Positions 43,233 to 52,217 of a DNA stretch of 64,000 nucleotides are shown here, in pieces. The notes under the pieces are model-generated. The model was not told where the DNA came from, searched no databases, and saw only the letters and a list, made by a program, of their open reading frames with translations. The position numbers and the translations under genes are program-made. Position 1 is the first letter of the stretch, and every line of letters starts with the position of its first letter. This stretch comes from Mesorhizobium muleiense (GTDB taxonomy: Bacteria; Pseudomonadota; Alphaproteobacteria; Rhizobiales; Rhizobiaceae), in contig NZ_FNEE01000020.1 of the NCBI RefSeq assembly GCF_900099905.1, forward strand, positions 1 through 64,000, read 5' to 3'.

Positions 43233-43541
43233 GAATGCTTCCTGTCGTTCCTTCGCCTCGGCCGGCGGGGCACCCACAACGAACAATTTTGTCTAGAACT
43301 CGGACGGCCGGGACTTCGTCAACGCAAAGACCCCAGACCGGACCCCACCGCCCGGCGCATGACCCTGCTCCGAATCATGCAACAAATTCAGTCTATTGAT
43401 CGGGAGTCGCGTGACCAGCCCAATTTTTCGCACTGCGTCATTCGCATGTGGAAAGCCGCTGTCACAAAGATTCACGCAATGCCGGTAAGCGATTCACGAC
43501 AAAGCGCTTTTTGCGATTGTGCTTTGTGGAAAAGTTTAACG
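43233..43541. other. Intergenic stretch between ybjN-like and ubiK genes
   Basis: About 310 bp with no open frame worth reporting. The right end is A+T-rich (TTTAACGTTATTTTTTCGG); on the minus strand the reverse of this, after the ubiK stop, has no stem, so I do not call a terminator. Confidence 0.4.
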
Positions 43542-43844
43542 TTATTTTTTCGGTCTGGGCTTTGCCGCGGCCGCAGGCGCGGCCTGCCCGGTCAGTTCGG
43601 CGAGCTTCGCCTCGAGCGCTTCGAGGCGCGTCGCGAGACGGGTGTTTTCTTCCCTGGCTTTTACCGCCATGTCGCGGGCGGCCTCGAATTCTTCGCGCTG
43701 CACCAGGTCCATCGAGTTGAGAACACGCTCGGCCTGCCCCTTGAAGGCGGTTTCCACTTCGCGGCGCACGCCTTGCGCGGCACCGGCAGCGTCGGTCATC
43801 AGCTTGGCGAATTCATCGAGAATGCGGTTCGGTCCGGTCGACAT
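43542..43844 (-). CDS. ubiK: UbiK-family accessory factor (BMFP/YqiC)
   Basis: A 100-aa protein: MSTGPNRILDEFAKLMTDAA, GAAQGVRREVETAFKGQAER, then a coiled coil (FEAARDMAVKAREENTRLAT, RLEALEAKLAELTG) and an Ala/Pro/Lys tail. This is the membrane-fusogenic BMFP family; UbiK in E. coli helps the ubiquinone biosynthesis complex, and the Brucella protein is known to trimerise. Start at 43844 after CGAGGATTTGCC. Divergent from lgt. Confidence 0.9.
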   Translation of the reverse strand: MSTGPNRILDEFAKLMTDAAGAAQGVRREVETAFKGQAERVLNSMDLVQREEFEAARDMAVKAREENTRLATRLEALEAKLAELTGQAAPAAAAKPRPKK

Positions 43845-43975
43845 GGCAAATCCTCGCTTGCTCGATTTGACGTAGTGGCGCGCGACGCGGAATGCAAGCA
43901 TCCACGTCGCCTTGACCCCGTCAAAACCCTGCCGCATGGTCCGCGCCCGAACGTGATCGCAACCGGGAGATCCTG

Positions 43976-44830
43976 TTGAGCGAGTATCTTATGCTGCCGC
44001 TGGCCGCCCTGCCCTTCCCCAACATCGACCCCGTCATCGTCCAGATCGGGCCGCTGGCGGTGCATTGGTATGGCGTCGGCTACATCGTCGGCATTTTGTT
44101 CGCCTGGTGGTATGCCAAACGGCTCGTCACCAATGCAAGGCTCTGGCCCGACGGCACCATGCCCATGAAGCCTGAGGATCTCGACGACTTCATCGTCTGG
44201 GCGGCTATCGGCGTGGTGCTTGGCGGGCGTGTCGGCTACGTGCTGTTCTACGACCTGCCGCGCTACATCGCTCAACCCTTCGATATCCTTGCCGTCTGGC
44301 AGGGCGGCATGTCGTTCCATGGCGGGCTGCTCGGCGTCATTCTCGCCATGACGCTGTTTTCCTGGTCGCGCGGCATCCGCACATGGTCGCTGTTCGACGT
44401 GGTGGCGGCCGGCGTGCCGGTCGGCCTTGGCCTCGTCCGCATGGCGAATTTCATCAACTCCGAACTCTGGGGCCGGCCGACCGACGTGCCATGGGCGGTC
44501 GAATTCCCCAATGGCGGGCCCTTTGCGCGCCATCCGAGCCAGCTCTACGAGGCGCTGCTCGAAGGCCTGGTGCTGTTCCTGGTCCTGCGCTTCCTCACCC
44601 ATTCCAGGCTCAAGCTGAAGACGCCGCGCTTCGTCGGCGGCGCCTTCATCGCCGGTTACGGTCTCTCGCGCATCTTTGTCGAATTCTTCCGCGAGCCCGA
44701 CCAGCAGCTCGGCTACCTCCTCGGCACCAACTGGCTGACGATGGGCATGGTGCTGTCGCTGCCGATGCTGCTGGCCGGCATCTGGGCGATGGTGACTGCA
44801 AAGCCGGTAACACAGCCACAGCCGGTATGA
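43976..44830 (+). CDS. lgt: Prolipoprotein diacylglyceryl transferase
   Basis: A 284-aa inner-membrane enzyme moving diacylglycerol from phosphatidylglycerol to the lipobox Cys of prolipoproteins. Key blocks: VHWYGVGYIVGILFAWWYA, GGRVGYVLFYD, GGMSFHGGLLGVILAM (catalytic His), GLVRMANFINSELWGRP (the Lgt signature) and RHPSQLYEALLEG. About seven transmembrane segments. The start is TTG at 43976 after CGGGAGATCCTG; ATG at 43991 is an alternative. Its stop overlaps the start of the methyltransferase gene. Confidence 0.96.
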   Translation: MSEYLMLPLAALPFPNIDPVIVQIGPLAVHWYGVGYIVGILFAWWYAKRLVTNARLWPDGTMPMKPEDLDDFIVWAAIGVVLGGRVGYVLFYDLPRYIAQPFDILAVWQGGMSFHGGLLGVILAMTLFSWSRGIRTWSLFDVVAAGVPVGLGLVRMANFINSELWGRPTDVPWAVEFPNGGPFARHPSQLYEALLEGLVLFLVLRFLTHSRLKLKTPRFVGGAFIAGYGLSRIFVEFFREPDQQLGYLLGTNWLTMGMVLSLPMLLAGIWAMVTAKPVTQPQPV

Positions 44831-45915
44831 CCCGGCTGAAAACCCGCATCGTCGAGCTGATCGGTGCGGCGGGGCCAATCCCCGTCAACCATTACATGGC
44901 GCTTTGCCTGTTCGATCCGCTGGACGGCTACTATACGACGCGCGAGCCGTTCGGGGCTGCCGGCGACTTCGTCACCGCACCGGAGATCAGCCAGATGTTC
45001 GGCGAGCTTATCGCCGTCTGGCTCTACGAAGCCTGGCTGGCGACCGGCCGGCCGATGCCGGCCACCATCGCCGAGATCGGCCCCGGCCGCGGCACGCTGA
45101 TGAAGGACATGCTGCGCACGCTTGCGCGGCTCGATCCGGCGCTGATCGCCGGTGCATCGTTCGCCATGATCGAGACCAGCCCGCGGCTGGCCGATGTCCA
45201 GAAGCAAACGCTTGCCGCCACGCCTGCCGCGATCGGCTGGCACGAAAGCATCGACACTTTGCCGCAAACCCCGCTTTTCATCGTCGGCAACGAATTGTTC
45301 GACGCAGTGCCGATCCGCCAGTTCGTCCGCGCCGGAACAGGCTGGCGCGAACGGATGATCGGCCTCGACGGCGCCGACGAATTGCACGTCTTCGCCGGCG
45401 CCGGCTCGGTCGATCCAACGCTGTTGCCGGACGATGCCGAAAACGCGCCACAGGGCGCGATCGTCGAGGTCGCGCCGGCCCGAGCCGCGCTGATGGCGAC
45501 CATCGCCGAGCGATTGGCCGGGCTCGGCGGCGCCGGCCTGTTTCTCGACTATGGCTACCTCCAGCCAGGGATCGGCGACACCTTGCAGGCCTTGCGCAAG
45601 CACGATCACGAAGATGTGCTGGCCAATCCGGGCGAAGCCGATCTCACCGCCCATGTCGATTTCGCCGCCCTCGCCGCGGTTGTGCGGGCGCATGGCCTCG
45701 ATGCCCATCTCTCCACGCAAGGCGAATTCCTGGTGGAAATGGGGCTTCTCGAACGCGCCGGTCAGCTCGGCGCCAATGCCAATGAGGCGGCGCGCGAAAA
45801 GATTGCGGGCGAGGTCGAACGCCTCGCCGGCCCGCAAGCCATGGGCGACCTGTTCAAGGTGCTTGCTGTCCTGCCTGCCGGCATCGCCGTTCCGCCCTTT
45901 GCAACGGCGGATTGA
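44827..45915 (+). CDS. MidA/NDUFAF7-type class I SAM-dependent methyltransferase
   Basis: A 362-aa protein of the DUF185 family: ELIGAAGPIPVNHYMALCLF, PLDGYYTTREPFGAAGDFVTAPEIS in two parts, IAEIGPGRGTLMKDMLRTLA (SAM loop), IVGNELFDAVPIRQF and FLDYGYLQPG. The mitochondrial relative NDUFAF7 methylates an Arg in complex I, so a role in respiratory complex assembly is likely. ATG at 44827 overlaps the lgt stop (TATGA), so the genes are coupled. Confidence 0.95.
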   Translation: MTRLKTRIVELIGAAGPIPVNHYMALCLFDPLDGYYTTREPFGAAGDFVTAPEISQMFGELIAVWLYEAWLATGRPMPATIAEIGPGRGTLMKDMLRTLARLDPALIAGASFAMIETSPRLADVQKQTLAATPAAIGWHESIDTLPQTPLFIVGNELFDAVPIRQFVRAGTGWRERMIGLDGADELHVFAGAGSVDPTLLPDDAENAPQGAIVEVAPARAALMATIAERLAGLGGAGLFLDYGYLQPGIGDTLQALRKHDHEDVLANPGEADLTAHVDFAALAAVVRAHGLDAHLSTQGEFLVEMGLLERAGQLGANANEAAREKIAGEVERLAGPQAMGDLFKVLAVLPAGIAVPPFATAD

Positions 45916-46026
45916 CTTTTCACTGCCGCCTCTCCCACTCTCCCGCCTTCCGACTGTCGCCGTTGGACTGTCGCCATCTTTCGACTGTCGCTTGACGAAA
46001 TCGCTCTCACGGACAACAACGCAGCC

Positions 46027-46821
46027 ATGCTGAATCAGACCAAACCGGATCCCGTTCGGTCGCCCTTGCTGGAGAAAGCGCGTGCGCAAGGCATTCGCCA
46101 CGGCTATTTCACCCGCGTCGGCGGCGTCTCCAGCGGCATCTATCAGGGCCTCAACATCGGCACCGGCTCGAGCGACGACCAGACGCAGGTCGCCGAGAAC
46201 CGCCGCCGCGTCGCCGACTGGATGGGCGTGCCATCAAGACATCTGTTGACCGCCCACCAGATCCATTCGCCCGACGTCGTCATCGCCAGGGAGCCTTTTT
46301 CCGGCGAGCGGCCGAAGGCCGACGCCGTCGTCACCGACCGGACGGGGATTGCGGTGGGCGCCTCGACGGCCGATTGCGGACCGGTGCTGTTCGCCGATGC
46401 CGGGGCGCGAATCGTCGGCGCAGCCCATGCCGGCTGGAAGGGCGCCTTGTCAGGCGTGCTGGAAAACACCATTGCGGCGATGGAAAGCCTCGGCGCCCGG
46501 CGCGAGCGCATCGTTGCGGTTCTCGGCCCGTCCATCGGCCCGGAAAACTATGAAGTCGGCCCGGAATTCATCGCTCGCTTCGTCGAGGTCGATGCCAACA
46601 ATATCGGCTATTTCGCGCCCTCGGCGAAGCCGGAACATGCAATGTTCGACCTCAACCGCTATACGGTCGATCGGCTGACCCGGGCCGGCGTCACCGCCGA
46701 TGGGCTCGGCCGCTGCACCTACGCCGAGGAGGATCTGTTCTATTCCTACCGGCGCAGCACCCATCGCAAGGAGCCGGATTACGGGCGGCAGATTTCGGCA
46801 ATCGTTTTGGAGACAGAATAA
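46027..46821 (+). CDS. pgeF: Peptidoglycan editing factor/purine nucleosidase (YfiH, multi-copper oxidase-like fold)
   Basis: A 264-aa protein: GYFTRVGGVSSGIYQGLNIG, HQIHSPDVVI, ADAVVTDRTGIAVGASTADC (ADC zinc motif), VGAAHAGWKGALSGVLENTI (HAGWKG) and SIGPENYEVGPEFI cover the whole YfiH/PgeF family. In E. coli PgeF removes a wrong Ser from peptidoglycan precursors; related enzymes cleave adenosine. Separated from midA by 111 bp containing three GACTGTCGC copies. Its TAA overlaps the next ATG. Confidence 0.95.
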   Translation: MLNQTKPDPVRSPLLEKARAQGIRHGYFTRVGGVSSGIYQGLNIGTGSSDDQTQVAENRRRVADWMGVPSRHLLTAHQIHSPDVVIAREPFSGERPKADAVVTDRTGIAVGASTADCGPVLFADAGARIVGAAHAGWKGALSGVLENTIAAMESLGARRERIVAVLGPSIGPENYEVGPEFIARFVEVDANNIGYFAPSAKPEHAMFDLNRYTVDRLTRAGVTADGLGRCTYAEEDLFYSYRRSTHRKEPDYGRQISAIVLETE

Positions 46822-47972
46822 TGGCGCTGCATTTCGAACGGTCGGAATTTGACGCGCGGCGCGATCGGCTGATGATCGAGATCGCCGAGAAGAAGCTCGA
46901 TGCCGTCCTTTTGTTTGCGCAGGAGAGCATGTACTGGCTGACCGGCTACGATACGTTCGGCTTCTGCTTCTTCCAGTGCCTGGTGGTGAAGGCAGACGGC
47001 TCGATGATCCTGCTCACGCGCTCGGCCGATCTGCGCCAGGCGCGCCACACCTCGATCATCGACAACATCGTGCTGTGGACCGACCGCGACGGCGCCAATC
47101 CGGCGATCGACCTGCGCAATTTGCTCAACGACCTCGACCTGCTCGGCGCCCGCATCGGCGTCGAATACGACACCCACGGCCTGACCGCCTACAATGGCCG
47201 GCGCCTGGACGAGCAATTGCAGACCTTTGGCCAGATCGCCGACGCGTCCGGCATCGTCAGCCGGCTGCGCTTGTTCAAGAGCCCCGCCGAAATCGCCAAG
47301 GTGGAAAAGGCCGCAAATCTCGCCGACGACGCTCTGGACGCGGCCCTGCCGCTGATCAAGCAGGGTGGCGACGAAGCCTTGATCCTCGCCGCCATGCAGG
47401 GCGCGATCTTTGCCGGCGGCGGCGACTATCCGGCCAACGAGTTCATCATCGGCTCCGGCGTGGACGCACTGCTTTGCCGTTACAAGGCTGGCCGCCGCAA
47501 GCTGAGCAAGAACGACCAGCTGACGCTCGAATGGGCCGGCGTCTTCCACCATTACCATGCGGCGATGATGCGCACGGTGCTGACCGGCAAAGTGTCGAAA
47601 CGTCACCAGGAACTGTTCGATGCGGCGCGCGCCGCACTTCTGGCGGTCGAAAAGGCGATGACGCCCGGAAATACCTTCGGCGACGTGTTCGACGCGCATG
47701 CCCGCACGCTCGAGGCGCACAATTTGACCAAGCACCGGCTCAACGCCTGCGGCTATTCGCTCGGCGCCCGCTTCACCCCATCATGGATGGACATGCCGAT
47801 GTTCTATCAGGGCAATCCCGAACCGATCGCGCCGAACATGACGCTGTTCGCCCACATGATCATCATGGACTCCGAAACCGAGACGGCGATGACGCTTGGC
47901 CGCACCTATCTGACGACTGAATCGCAGCCGAAGCCGCTGTCCCGCCATGATCTCGACTTGATTGTGCAATGA
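46821..47972 (+). CDS. M24-fold (Xaa-Pro peptidase/creatinase-like) protein lacking metal ligands
   Basis: A 383-aa pita-bread fold protein: creatinase N-terminal domain (MALHFERSEFDARRDRLMIE, DAVLLFAQESMYWLTGYDTF), then the M24 domain (FKSPAEIAKVEKAANLADDA, FIIGSGVDALLCRYKAGRRK). Where metallopeptidases read VD.GA...GY.SD.TRT, this one has LEWAGVFHHYHAAMMRTVLT, so both bridging Asp ligands are absent. Creatinase and some ectoine hydrolase-type relatives work without metal, so it may be a C-N amidinohydrolase rather than a peptidase. Start overlaps the pgeF stop by one base. Confidence 0.9.
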   Translation: MALHFERSEFDARRDRLMIEIAEKKLDAVLLFAQESMYWLTGYDTFGFCFFQCLVVKADGSMILLTRSADLRQARHTSIIDNIVLWTDRDGANPAIDLRNLLNDLDLLGARIGVEYDTHGLTAYNGRRLDEQLQTFGQIADASGIVSRLRLFKSPAEIAKVEKAANLADDALDAALPLIKQGGDEALILAAMQGAIFAGGGDYPANEFIIGSGVDALLCRYKAGRRKLSKNDQLTLEWAGVFHHYHAAMMRTVLTGKVSKRHQELFDAARAALLAVEKAMTPGNTFGDVFDAHARTLEAHNLTKHRLNACGYSLGARFTPSWMDMPMFYQGNPEPIAPNMTLFAHMIIMDSETETAMTLGRTYLTTESQPKPLSRHDLDLIVQ

Positions 47973-48026
47973 ATCCATAATGGTAAGAATGCAAGAGGCG
48001 TTCATCGCCAGGGAGTTTTGAGGGAA

Positions 48027-48650
48027 ATGAGGCGATCGCATGCGACGACCGTGTCATTGCTCGCGGCGCTGACGCTGGCCGCCTGCACCAACGCGAAGGA
48101 CGTTCTCGAACCCTCGGCCATCGCCCCGCAGTCGACGCAGGCCGTGGCAACGCCCGGAAGCGGCACGGCTGCAACGCCGACCGCACCTGCAGCCACCGCC
48201 CAGCCTTCCGCGACAACACAGCCTTCCGCGACGGCACAGCCCGCAACCGAGCTGCCGGCAAAAAGCGCCGCCGTCATCGCACGCACCCGCCTGCAGGTGG
48301 CGCCGATCGTCGGCGCCTCGGTGGAAGCCGCGACACCATTGACCGCGCAGCTTCAGACGCGAGCCAAGCAGCGCGGCATCACCTTGGCAGGAAGCGCCGG
48401 ACAGACCCCGACGCATGTGCTGAAAGGCTATTTCTCGACGATGTCGGAAGGCAAGGATACCACCGTCATCTATGTCTGGGACGTCTATGACCCGGCAGGC
48501 AACCGGCTGCATCGCATCAACGGCCAGCAGAAGGCGCCCTCGGTCAATGATGGCGAAGGCTGGGCTGCAGTCGCGCCGGAGACCATGCAATCGATCGCCG
48601 ACCAGACGATCGACCAGTTTGCCACATGGCTTGGCGGGCAAGCGGGCTGA
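48027..48650 (+). CDS. Lipoprotein with Ala/Thr/Pro-rich linker
   Basis: A 207-aa lipoprotein: signal peptide MRRSHATTVSLLAALTLAAC, lipid Cys at 20, then a ~60-residue disordered linker of Ala, Thr, Pro and Gln (repeated TAQPSATTQPSATAQPAT). The C-terminal domain has THVLKGYFSTMSEGKDTTVI, YVWDVYDPAGNRLHRINGQQ and WAAVAPETMQSIADQTIDQF, a pattern common in rhizobial envelope proteins of unknown role. Start at ATG 48027 (an in-frame TTG at 48018 is less likely). Confidence 0.85.
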   Translation: MRRSHATTVSLLAALTLAACTNAKDVLEPSAIAPQSTQAVATPGSGTAATPTAPAATAQPSATTQPSATAQPATELPAKSAAVIARTRLQVAPIVGASVEAATPLTAQLQTRAKQRGITLAGSAGQTPTHVLKGYFSTMSEGKDTTVIYVWDVYDPAGNRLHRINGQQKAPSVNDGEGWAAVAPETMQSIADQTIDQFATWLGGQAG

Positions 48651-48754
48651 CCGGCGGGCTGACATGTTGCCGGCTTCCCTCGCCGTTCATGTTTATTGAG
48701 ATTAGCCGGCGGATTCCGATCACGACGCTTGCAATACCGGCACGGGCCGCTAAA

Positions 48755-48772
48755 AGCCCCGACTAAGGGGCT
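48755..48772 (+). promoter_or_regulatory. Hairpin in the prs leader
   Basis: AGCCCC-GACTAA-GGGGCT, a perfect 6-bp stem 45 bp before the prs start. No T-run follows, so it may be a regulatory leader hairpin or mRNA-stabilising stem rather than a terminator. Confidence 0.4.
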
Positions 48773-48816
48773 CAAGAGAGTCTGCCAGAGTCTCCATCCT
48801 TCACCAGGAACGGTGC

Positions 48817-49752
48817 ATGAAGCTTTTCGCGGGCAATTCCAACAGGGTGCTGGCCGAAGCGGTCGCCCGCTATCTCAACATCCCGCTGGGCAAAGCCAGC
48901 GTCAGGCGCTTCGCCGATCAGGAGATCTTCGTCGAAATACAGGAGAATGTGCGTGGCGAGGATGTCTTCATCCTGCAGTCCACCTCGTTCCCGACCAACG
49001 ATCACCTGATGGAACTGCTCATCATGATCGATGCCTTCATGCGCTCGTCGGCCAAGCGCATCACGGCGGTCATTCCCTATTTCGGCTATGCAAGGCAAGA
49101 CCGCCGCGCCTCGGGCCGCACGCCGATCTCGGCCAAGCTGGTCGCCAACATGATCACGCGGGCCGGGGTCGATCGCGTCTTGACGCTGGATCTCCACGCC
49201 GGCCAGATCCAGGGCTTTTTCGACATCCCGACCGACAATCTGTTCTCGGTGCCGGTCATGGCCCGCGATGTGAAGGCGAAATACAAGCGCCTTGCCAATG
49301 TCATGGTCGTGTCGCCGGATGTTGGCGGCGTGGTCCGCGCCCGCGCTCTCGCCAAGCGCATCGACGCCCAGCTTGCCATTGTCGACAAGCGTCGCGAGCG
49401 CCCTGGCGAATCGGAAGTCATGAACGTCATCGGCGACGTGCGCGGCAAGGATTGCCTGCTGATCGACGACATCATCGATTCGGGCGGTACCTTGTGCAAT
49501 GCGGCCGATGCGCTGCTTGCCGCCGGCGCCACCAGCGTCACCGCCTACACCACCCATGGCGTTCTGTCCGGCGGCGCCATCGCCCGCATCGGCGCCTCGA
49601 AGCTGCAGGAACTGGTCATCACCGATTCCATCCAGCCGACCCAGGCGGTGCTCGACGCCAGCAACATCCGCGTCGTCTCCATCGCCGACCTGATGGGTGA
49701 GGCGATCTCGCGCACGGCGACCGAAGAGTCGGTGTCGAGCCTGTTCGACTGA
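48817..49752 (+). CDS. prs: Ribose-phosphate pyrophosphokinase
   Basis: A 311-aa PRPP synthetase making phosphoribosyl pyrophosphate from ribose 5-phosphate and ATP for nucleotide, His and Trp synthesis. Motifs: MKLFAGNSNRVLAEAVARYL, FADQEIFVEIQENVRGEDVF, YFGYARQDRRASGRTPISAK (ATP loop), DLHAGQIQGFFDIPTDNL, VSPDVGGVVRARALAKRI and DDIIDSGGTLCNAADAL (PRPP loop). Intact at usual length. ATG at 48817 after CAGGAACGGTGC. Confidence 0.97.
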   Translation: MKLFAGNSNRVLAEAVARYLNIPLGKASVRRFADQEIFVEIQENVRGEDVFILQSTSFPTNDHLMELLIMIDAFMRSSAKRITAVIPYFGYARQDRRASGRTPISAKLVANMITRAGVDRVLTLDLHAGQIQGFFDIPTDNLFSVPVMARDVKAKYKRLANVMVVSPDVGGVVRARALAKRIDAQLAIVDKRRERPGESEVMNVIGDVRGKDCLLIDDIIDSGGTLCNAADALLAAGATSVTAYTTHGVLSGGAIARIGASKLQELVITDSIQPTQAVLDASNIRVVSIADLMGEAISRTATEESVSSLFD

Positions 49753-49764
49753 AATCTGCCCGCG

Positions 49765-49845
49765 ATACAGCGCCGCGCGTCCAGAGACGCGCAAAGGACG
49801 CTGTAGCACCTTGATTTTGCGCATGATCCTTTCGGGGTCATGCGC
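49765..49845. repeat. Rhizobial intergenic repeat and hairpin after prs
   Basis: Contains GACGCGCAAAGGACGCTGTA and the hairpin GCGCATGA-TCCTTTCGGGG-TCATGCGC (49819-49845). It is a common Rhizobiales repeat and overlaps the 3' end of the AraC gene by 8 bp, so part of it is translated. Confidence 0.75.
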
Positions 49846-50704
49846 TTCCGTTCGACACCCTGATGTTGTCCCTTGAGCCGCGCATATAGCCGCGCGGCGA
49901 CGCCCCCAGCATGCGCTTGAACATGGTGATGAAGGCCGGCACGCTGTCATAGCCGAGATCGAGCGCTACCCTTGTGATCGGCTCGCCGTCCGCCAGCCTC
50001 GGCAAGGCCGCGAACAGGCAGGCCTGCTGGCGCCATGTCGACAACGACAATCCGGTCTGGCGATGAAAGGCGCGGGTGAAGGAACGCCTGCTCATGCCGA
50101 CAATATCGGCCCATTCGTCGATCGTCGCGTGCGGCGAGGGTGCTGCGACGAAGCGCCGGCACAGTGCCGCAAGCCTTGGATCCGAAGGAAAAGGCAGGCC
50201 GAGCGGCCGTTCCGGCAGGTTCGGGATTTCGTGCAGCAGCAGGCTCATGATCAGCCCGCCGCGCCCCTCAAGCTCGGCGCCCTGCGGCAGCTTTTCCGAT
50301 TCCACGATCAGGCTGTGCATCAGATCGGTGATGCCGACGACGCGTAAGCCATCCGGCAGCCCGGCAATGGCGTCCGGCATCACATAGACCGAGCGCATGC
50401 TGACGTCGCCAAGCATCTCGACGGAATGCTCGGTGCCGGCGGGTATCCACATCGCATGATCGGGCGGCACCATCCAGCGCCCATGCCGCGTCGTCACCAG
50501 CACGACGCCGACAAGCGCATGCAGCAATTGACTGCGGCTGTGACGGTGCTGCGGAACGTGGTAGCCGTCGGGAAATTCGGTCGGCAGGGCCACCGCCGGC
50601 CCGACAGCCTGCTCCAGCCATTGCCAGCGGCGCAACAGCCCGAGATCGGTGAACTGGCCGAGATCGGTGTCGCCCGCTTTGAAGATTTCTTTGCCATGCG
50701 GCAT
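49838..50704 (-). CDS. AraC-family regulator with cupin sensor domain
   Basis: A 288-aa protein: cupin-like N-terminus with FPDGYHVPQHRHSRSQLLHA, WMVPPDHAMWIPAGTEHSVE; C-terminal two HTH motifs, ATIDEWADIVGMSRRSFTRA and EPITRVALDLGYDSVPAFIT, ending in FKRMLGASPRGYMRG. This is the AraC_binding_2/AraC layout common next to transporters. It is divergent from an MFS efflux gene, its likely target, and two direct repeats sit in the gap. Confidence 0.94.
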   Translation of the reverse strand: MPHGKEIFKAGDTDLGQFTDLGLLRRWQWLEQAVGPAVALPTEFPDGYHVPQHRHSRSQLLHALVGVVLVTTRHGRWMVPPDHAMWIPAGTEHSVEMLGDVSMRSVYVMPDAIAGLPDGLRVVGITDLMHSLIVESEKLPQGAELEGRGGLIMSLLLHEIPNLPERPLGLPFPSDPRLAALCRRFVAAPSPHATIDEWADIVGMSRRSFTRAFHRQTGLSLSTWRQQACLFAALPRLADGEPITRVALDLGYDSVPAFITMFKRMLGASPRGYMRGSRDNIRVSNGSA

Positions 50705-50707
50705 TGG

Positions 50708-50738
50708 CTATTGGCCCACTCGCGAAACTATTGGACCA
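50708..50738. promoter_or_regulatory. Direct repeats, AraC-binding site candidate
   Basis: CTATTGGCCCA at 50708 and CTATTGGACCA at 50728, a 20-bp (two helical turns) spacing in the AraC/MFS gap. Head-to-tail half-sites at this spacing are typical for AraC-type activators. Confidence 0.6.
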
Positions 50739-50823
50739 AACCACGAAAGAAGTCGCCCGGCAAGTAACTTATAAGGCAGCGGGGCCATAAGGGCCGCCTG
50801 CGGGAGCGTCCGCCAAAAAGACC

Positions 50824-52086
50824 ATGGAGCCTGCGTTGACTGATACGACAGCCACCTCCGCCGCCACGCCGGCGACGGCCAGCCACACTTCGGCGCAAGC
50901 GACGGCCTTCACCGTCATCCTTGCGGTGAGCTTCTGCCATTGTGTCAACGACATCATGCAGTCGCTGCTGTCGGCCATCTATCCGCTGCTGAAGGACAAT
51001 TACCGTCTCGATTTCTGGCAGATCGGCCTTTTGACCTTCACCTTCCAGGTGACGGCGTCATTGCTGCAGCCGCTGATCGGCATGGTCACCGACAAGCGGC
51101 CGATGCCCTATTCGCTGCCCTACGGCATGGCGTCCTCGCTGATCGGCCTGGTCGTGCTGGCCTATGCCGGACACTACTGGCTGCTGCTGATCGGCGCGTC
51201 GCTGATCGGCATTGGCTCGGCGATCTTCCACCCGGAATCCTCGCGCATCGCCCGCTTCGCCTCGGGCGGCAGGTTCGGCCTGGCGCAATCGCTGTTCCAG
51301 GTCGGCGGCAATCTCGGCCAGGCCATCGGGCCGCTGCTCGCCGCCTTCATCGTCGTGCCGTTCGGCCAGACCAGCATAGCGTGGTTCGCCGCCGGATCGC
51401 TGATCGGCATCATCGTGCTGTGGCGGGTCGGCGGCTGGTACAGCCGGCTGCGCGCCTCGCTCGCCAACCGCAAGGCGGCAGGCTTCGTCTCGCCCTTCCC
51501 GCGCCGCAAGGTGATGAGCGCGCTGGCGGTGCTGACCTTGCTGGTGCTGACAAAAAACGCCTACGTTGCCAGCCTCGCCAGTTACTACACCTTCTACGCC
51601 ATCGATAAATTCGGCGTTTCGGTGCAGATGTCGCAGGTCATGCTGTTCCTGTTCCTCGGCGCCTCGGCGCTGGGCATCCTGCTCGGCGGCCCGTTCGGCG
51701 ACCGCTACGGACAGAAGCCGATGATCTGGTTCTCGATCGTCGGCGTGCTGCCGTTTACGCTGGCCCTGCCCTACGCCAATTTCGAATGGACGATGATCCT
51801 GACCGTGCTGATCGGCCTGATCCTGTCCTCGGCCTTCTCGAACATCGTCGTCTTCGCCCAGGAACTGGTGCCCGGCCGCGTCGGCATGATCGCCGGCATC
51901 TTCTTCGGCTTCGCCTTCGGCATGGGCGGCATAGCCGCCGCTGTGCTCGGCGTCGTCGCCGACATGAAAGGCATCGACTTCGTCTTTCAGATCTGCTCGT
52001 ATTTGCCGCTGCTCGGGCTGCTGACGGTTTTTCTTCCCAATATGAGGCAAGCCAGGAAGATCGAGGAGGAGACCCCGATCGGGTGA
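50824..52086 (+). CDS. MFS transporter, fosmidomycin-resistance (Fsr)-like
   Basis: A 420-aa membrane protein with 12 predicted transmembrane segments: an MFS start FTVILAVSFCHCVNDIMQSL, GMVTDKRPMPYSLPYGM (the DR/K loop 2-3 motif), IFHPESSRIARFASGGRFGL, and GGPFGDRYGQKPMIWFSIVG (loop 8-9). FHPE...R.ASGGR is diagnostic of the Fsr family, which exports fosmidomycin and other small compounds. ATG at 50824 has no strong ribosome site. Divergent from an AraC regulator. Confidence 0.93.
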   Translation: MEPALTDTTATSAATPATASHTSAQATAFTVILAVSFCHCVNDIMQSLLSAIYPLLKDNYRLDFWQIGLLTFTFQVTASLLQPLIGMVTDKRPMPYSLPYGMASSLIGLVVLAYAGHYWLLLIGASLIGIGSAIFHPESSRIARFASGGRFGLAQSLFQVGGNLGQAIGPLLAAFIVVPFGQTSIAWFAAGSLIGIIVLWRVGGWYSRLRASLANRKAAGFVSPFPRRKVMSALAVLTLLVLTKNAYVASLASYYTFYAIDKFGVSVQMSQVMLFLFLGASALGILLGGPFGDRYGQKPMIWFSIVGVLPFTLALPYANFEWTMILTVLIGLILSSAFSNIVVFAQELVPGRVGMIAGIFFGFAFGMGGIAAAVLGVVADMKGIDFVFQICSYLPLLGLLTVFLPNMRQARKIEEETPIG

Positions 52087-52217
52087 GGCTTGAGTTGGAT
52101 TTCGGCCTTAAAGCTGGGCTGTCATTGCTCTCAGGAGCCGGCTTCGGTCTGGCGAGATTGTGACCGGAGTGCCCAGCGATATTCGGGCGTGCCCGGCGAC
52201 GCCGGCTTCGGCTTCTG

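Noticed and set aside
45930..46005. Three GACTGTCGC copies before pgeF as an operator
   Set aside because: Spacings are uneven and the copies are simple direct repeats; too weak to call a regulatory site.
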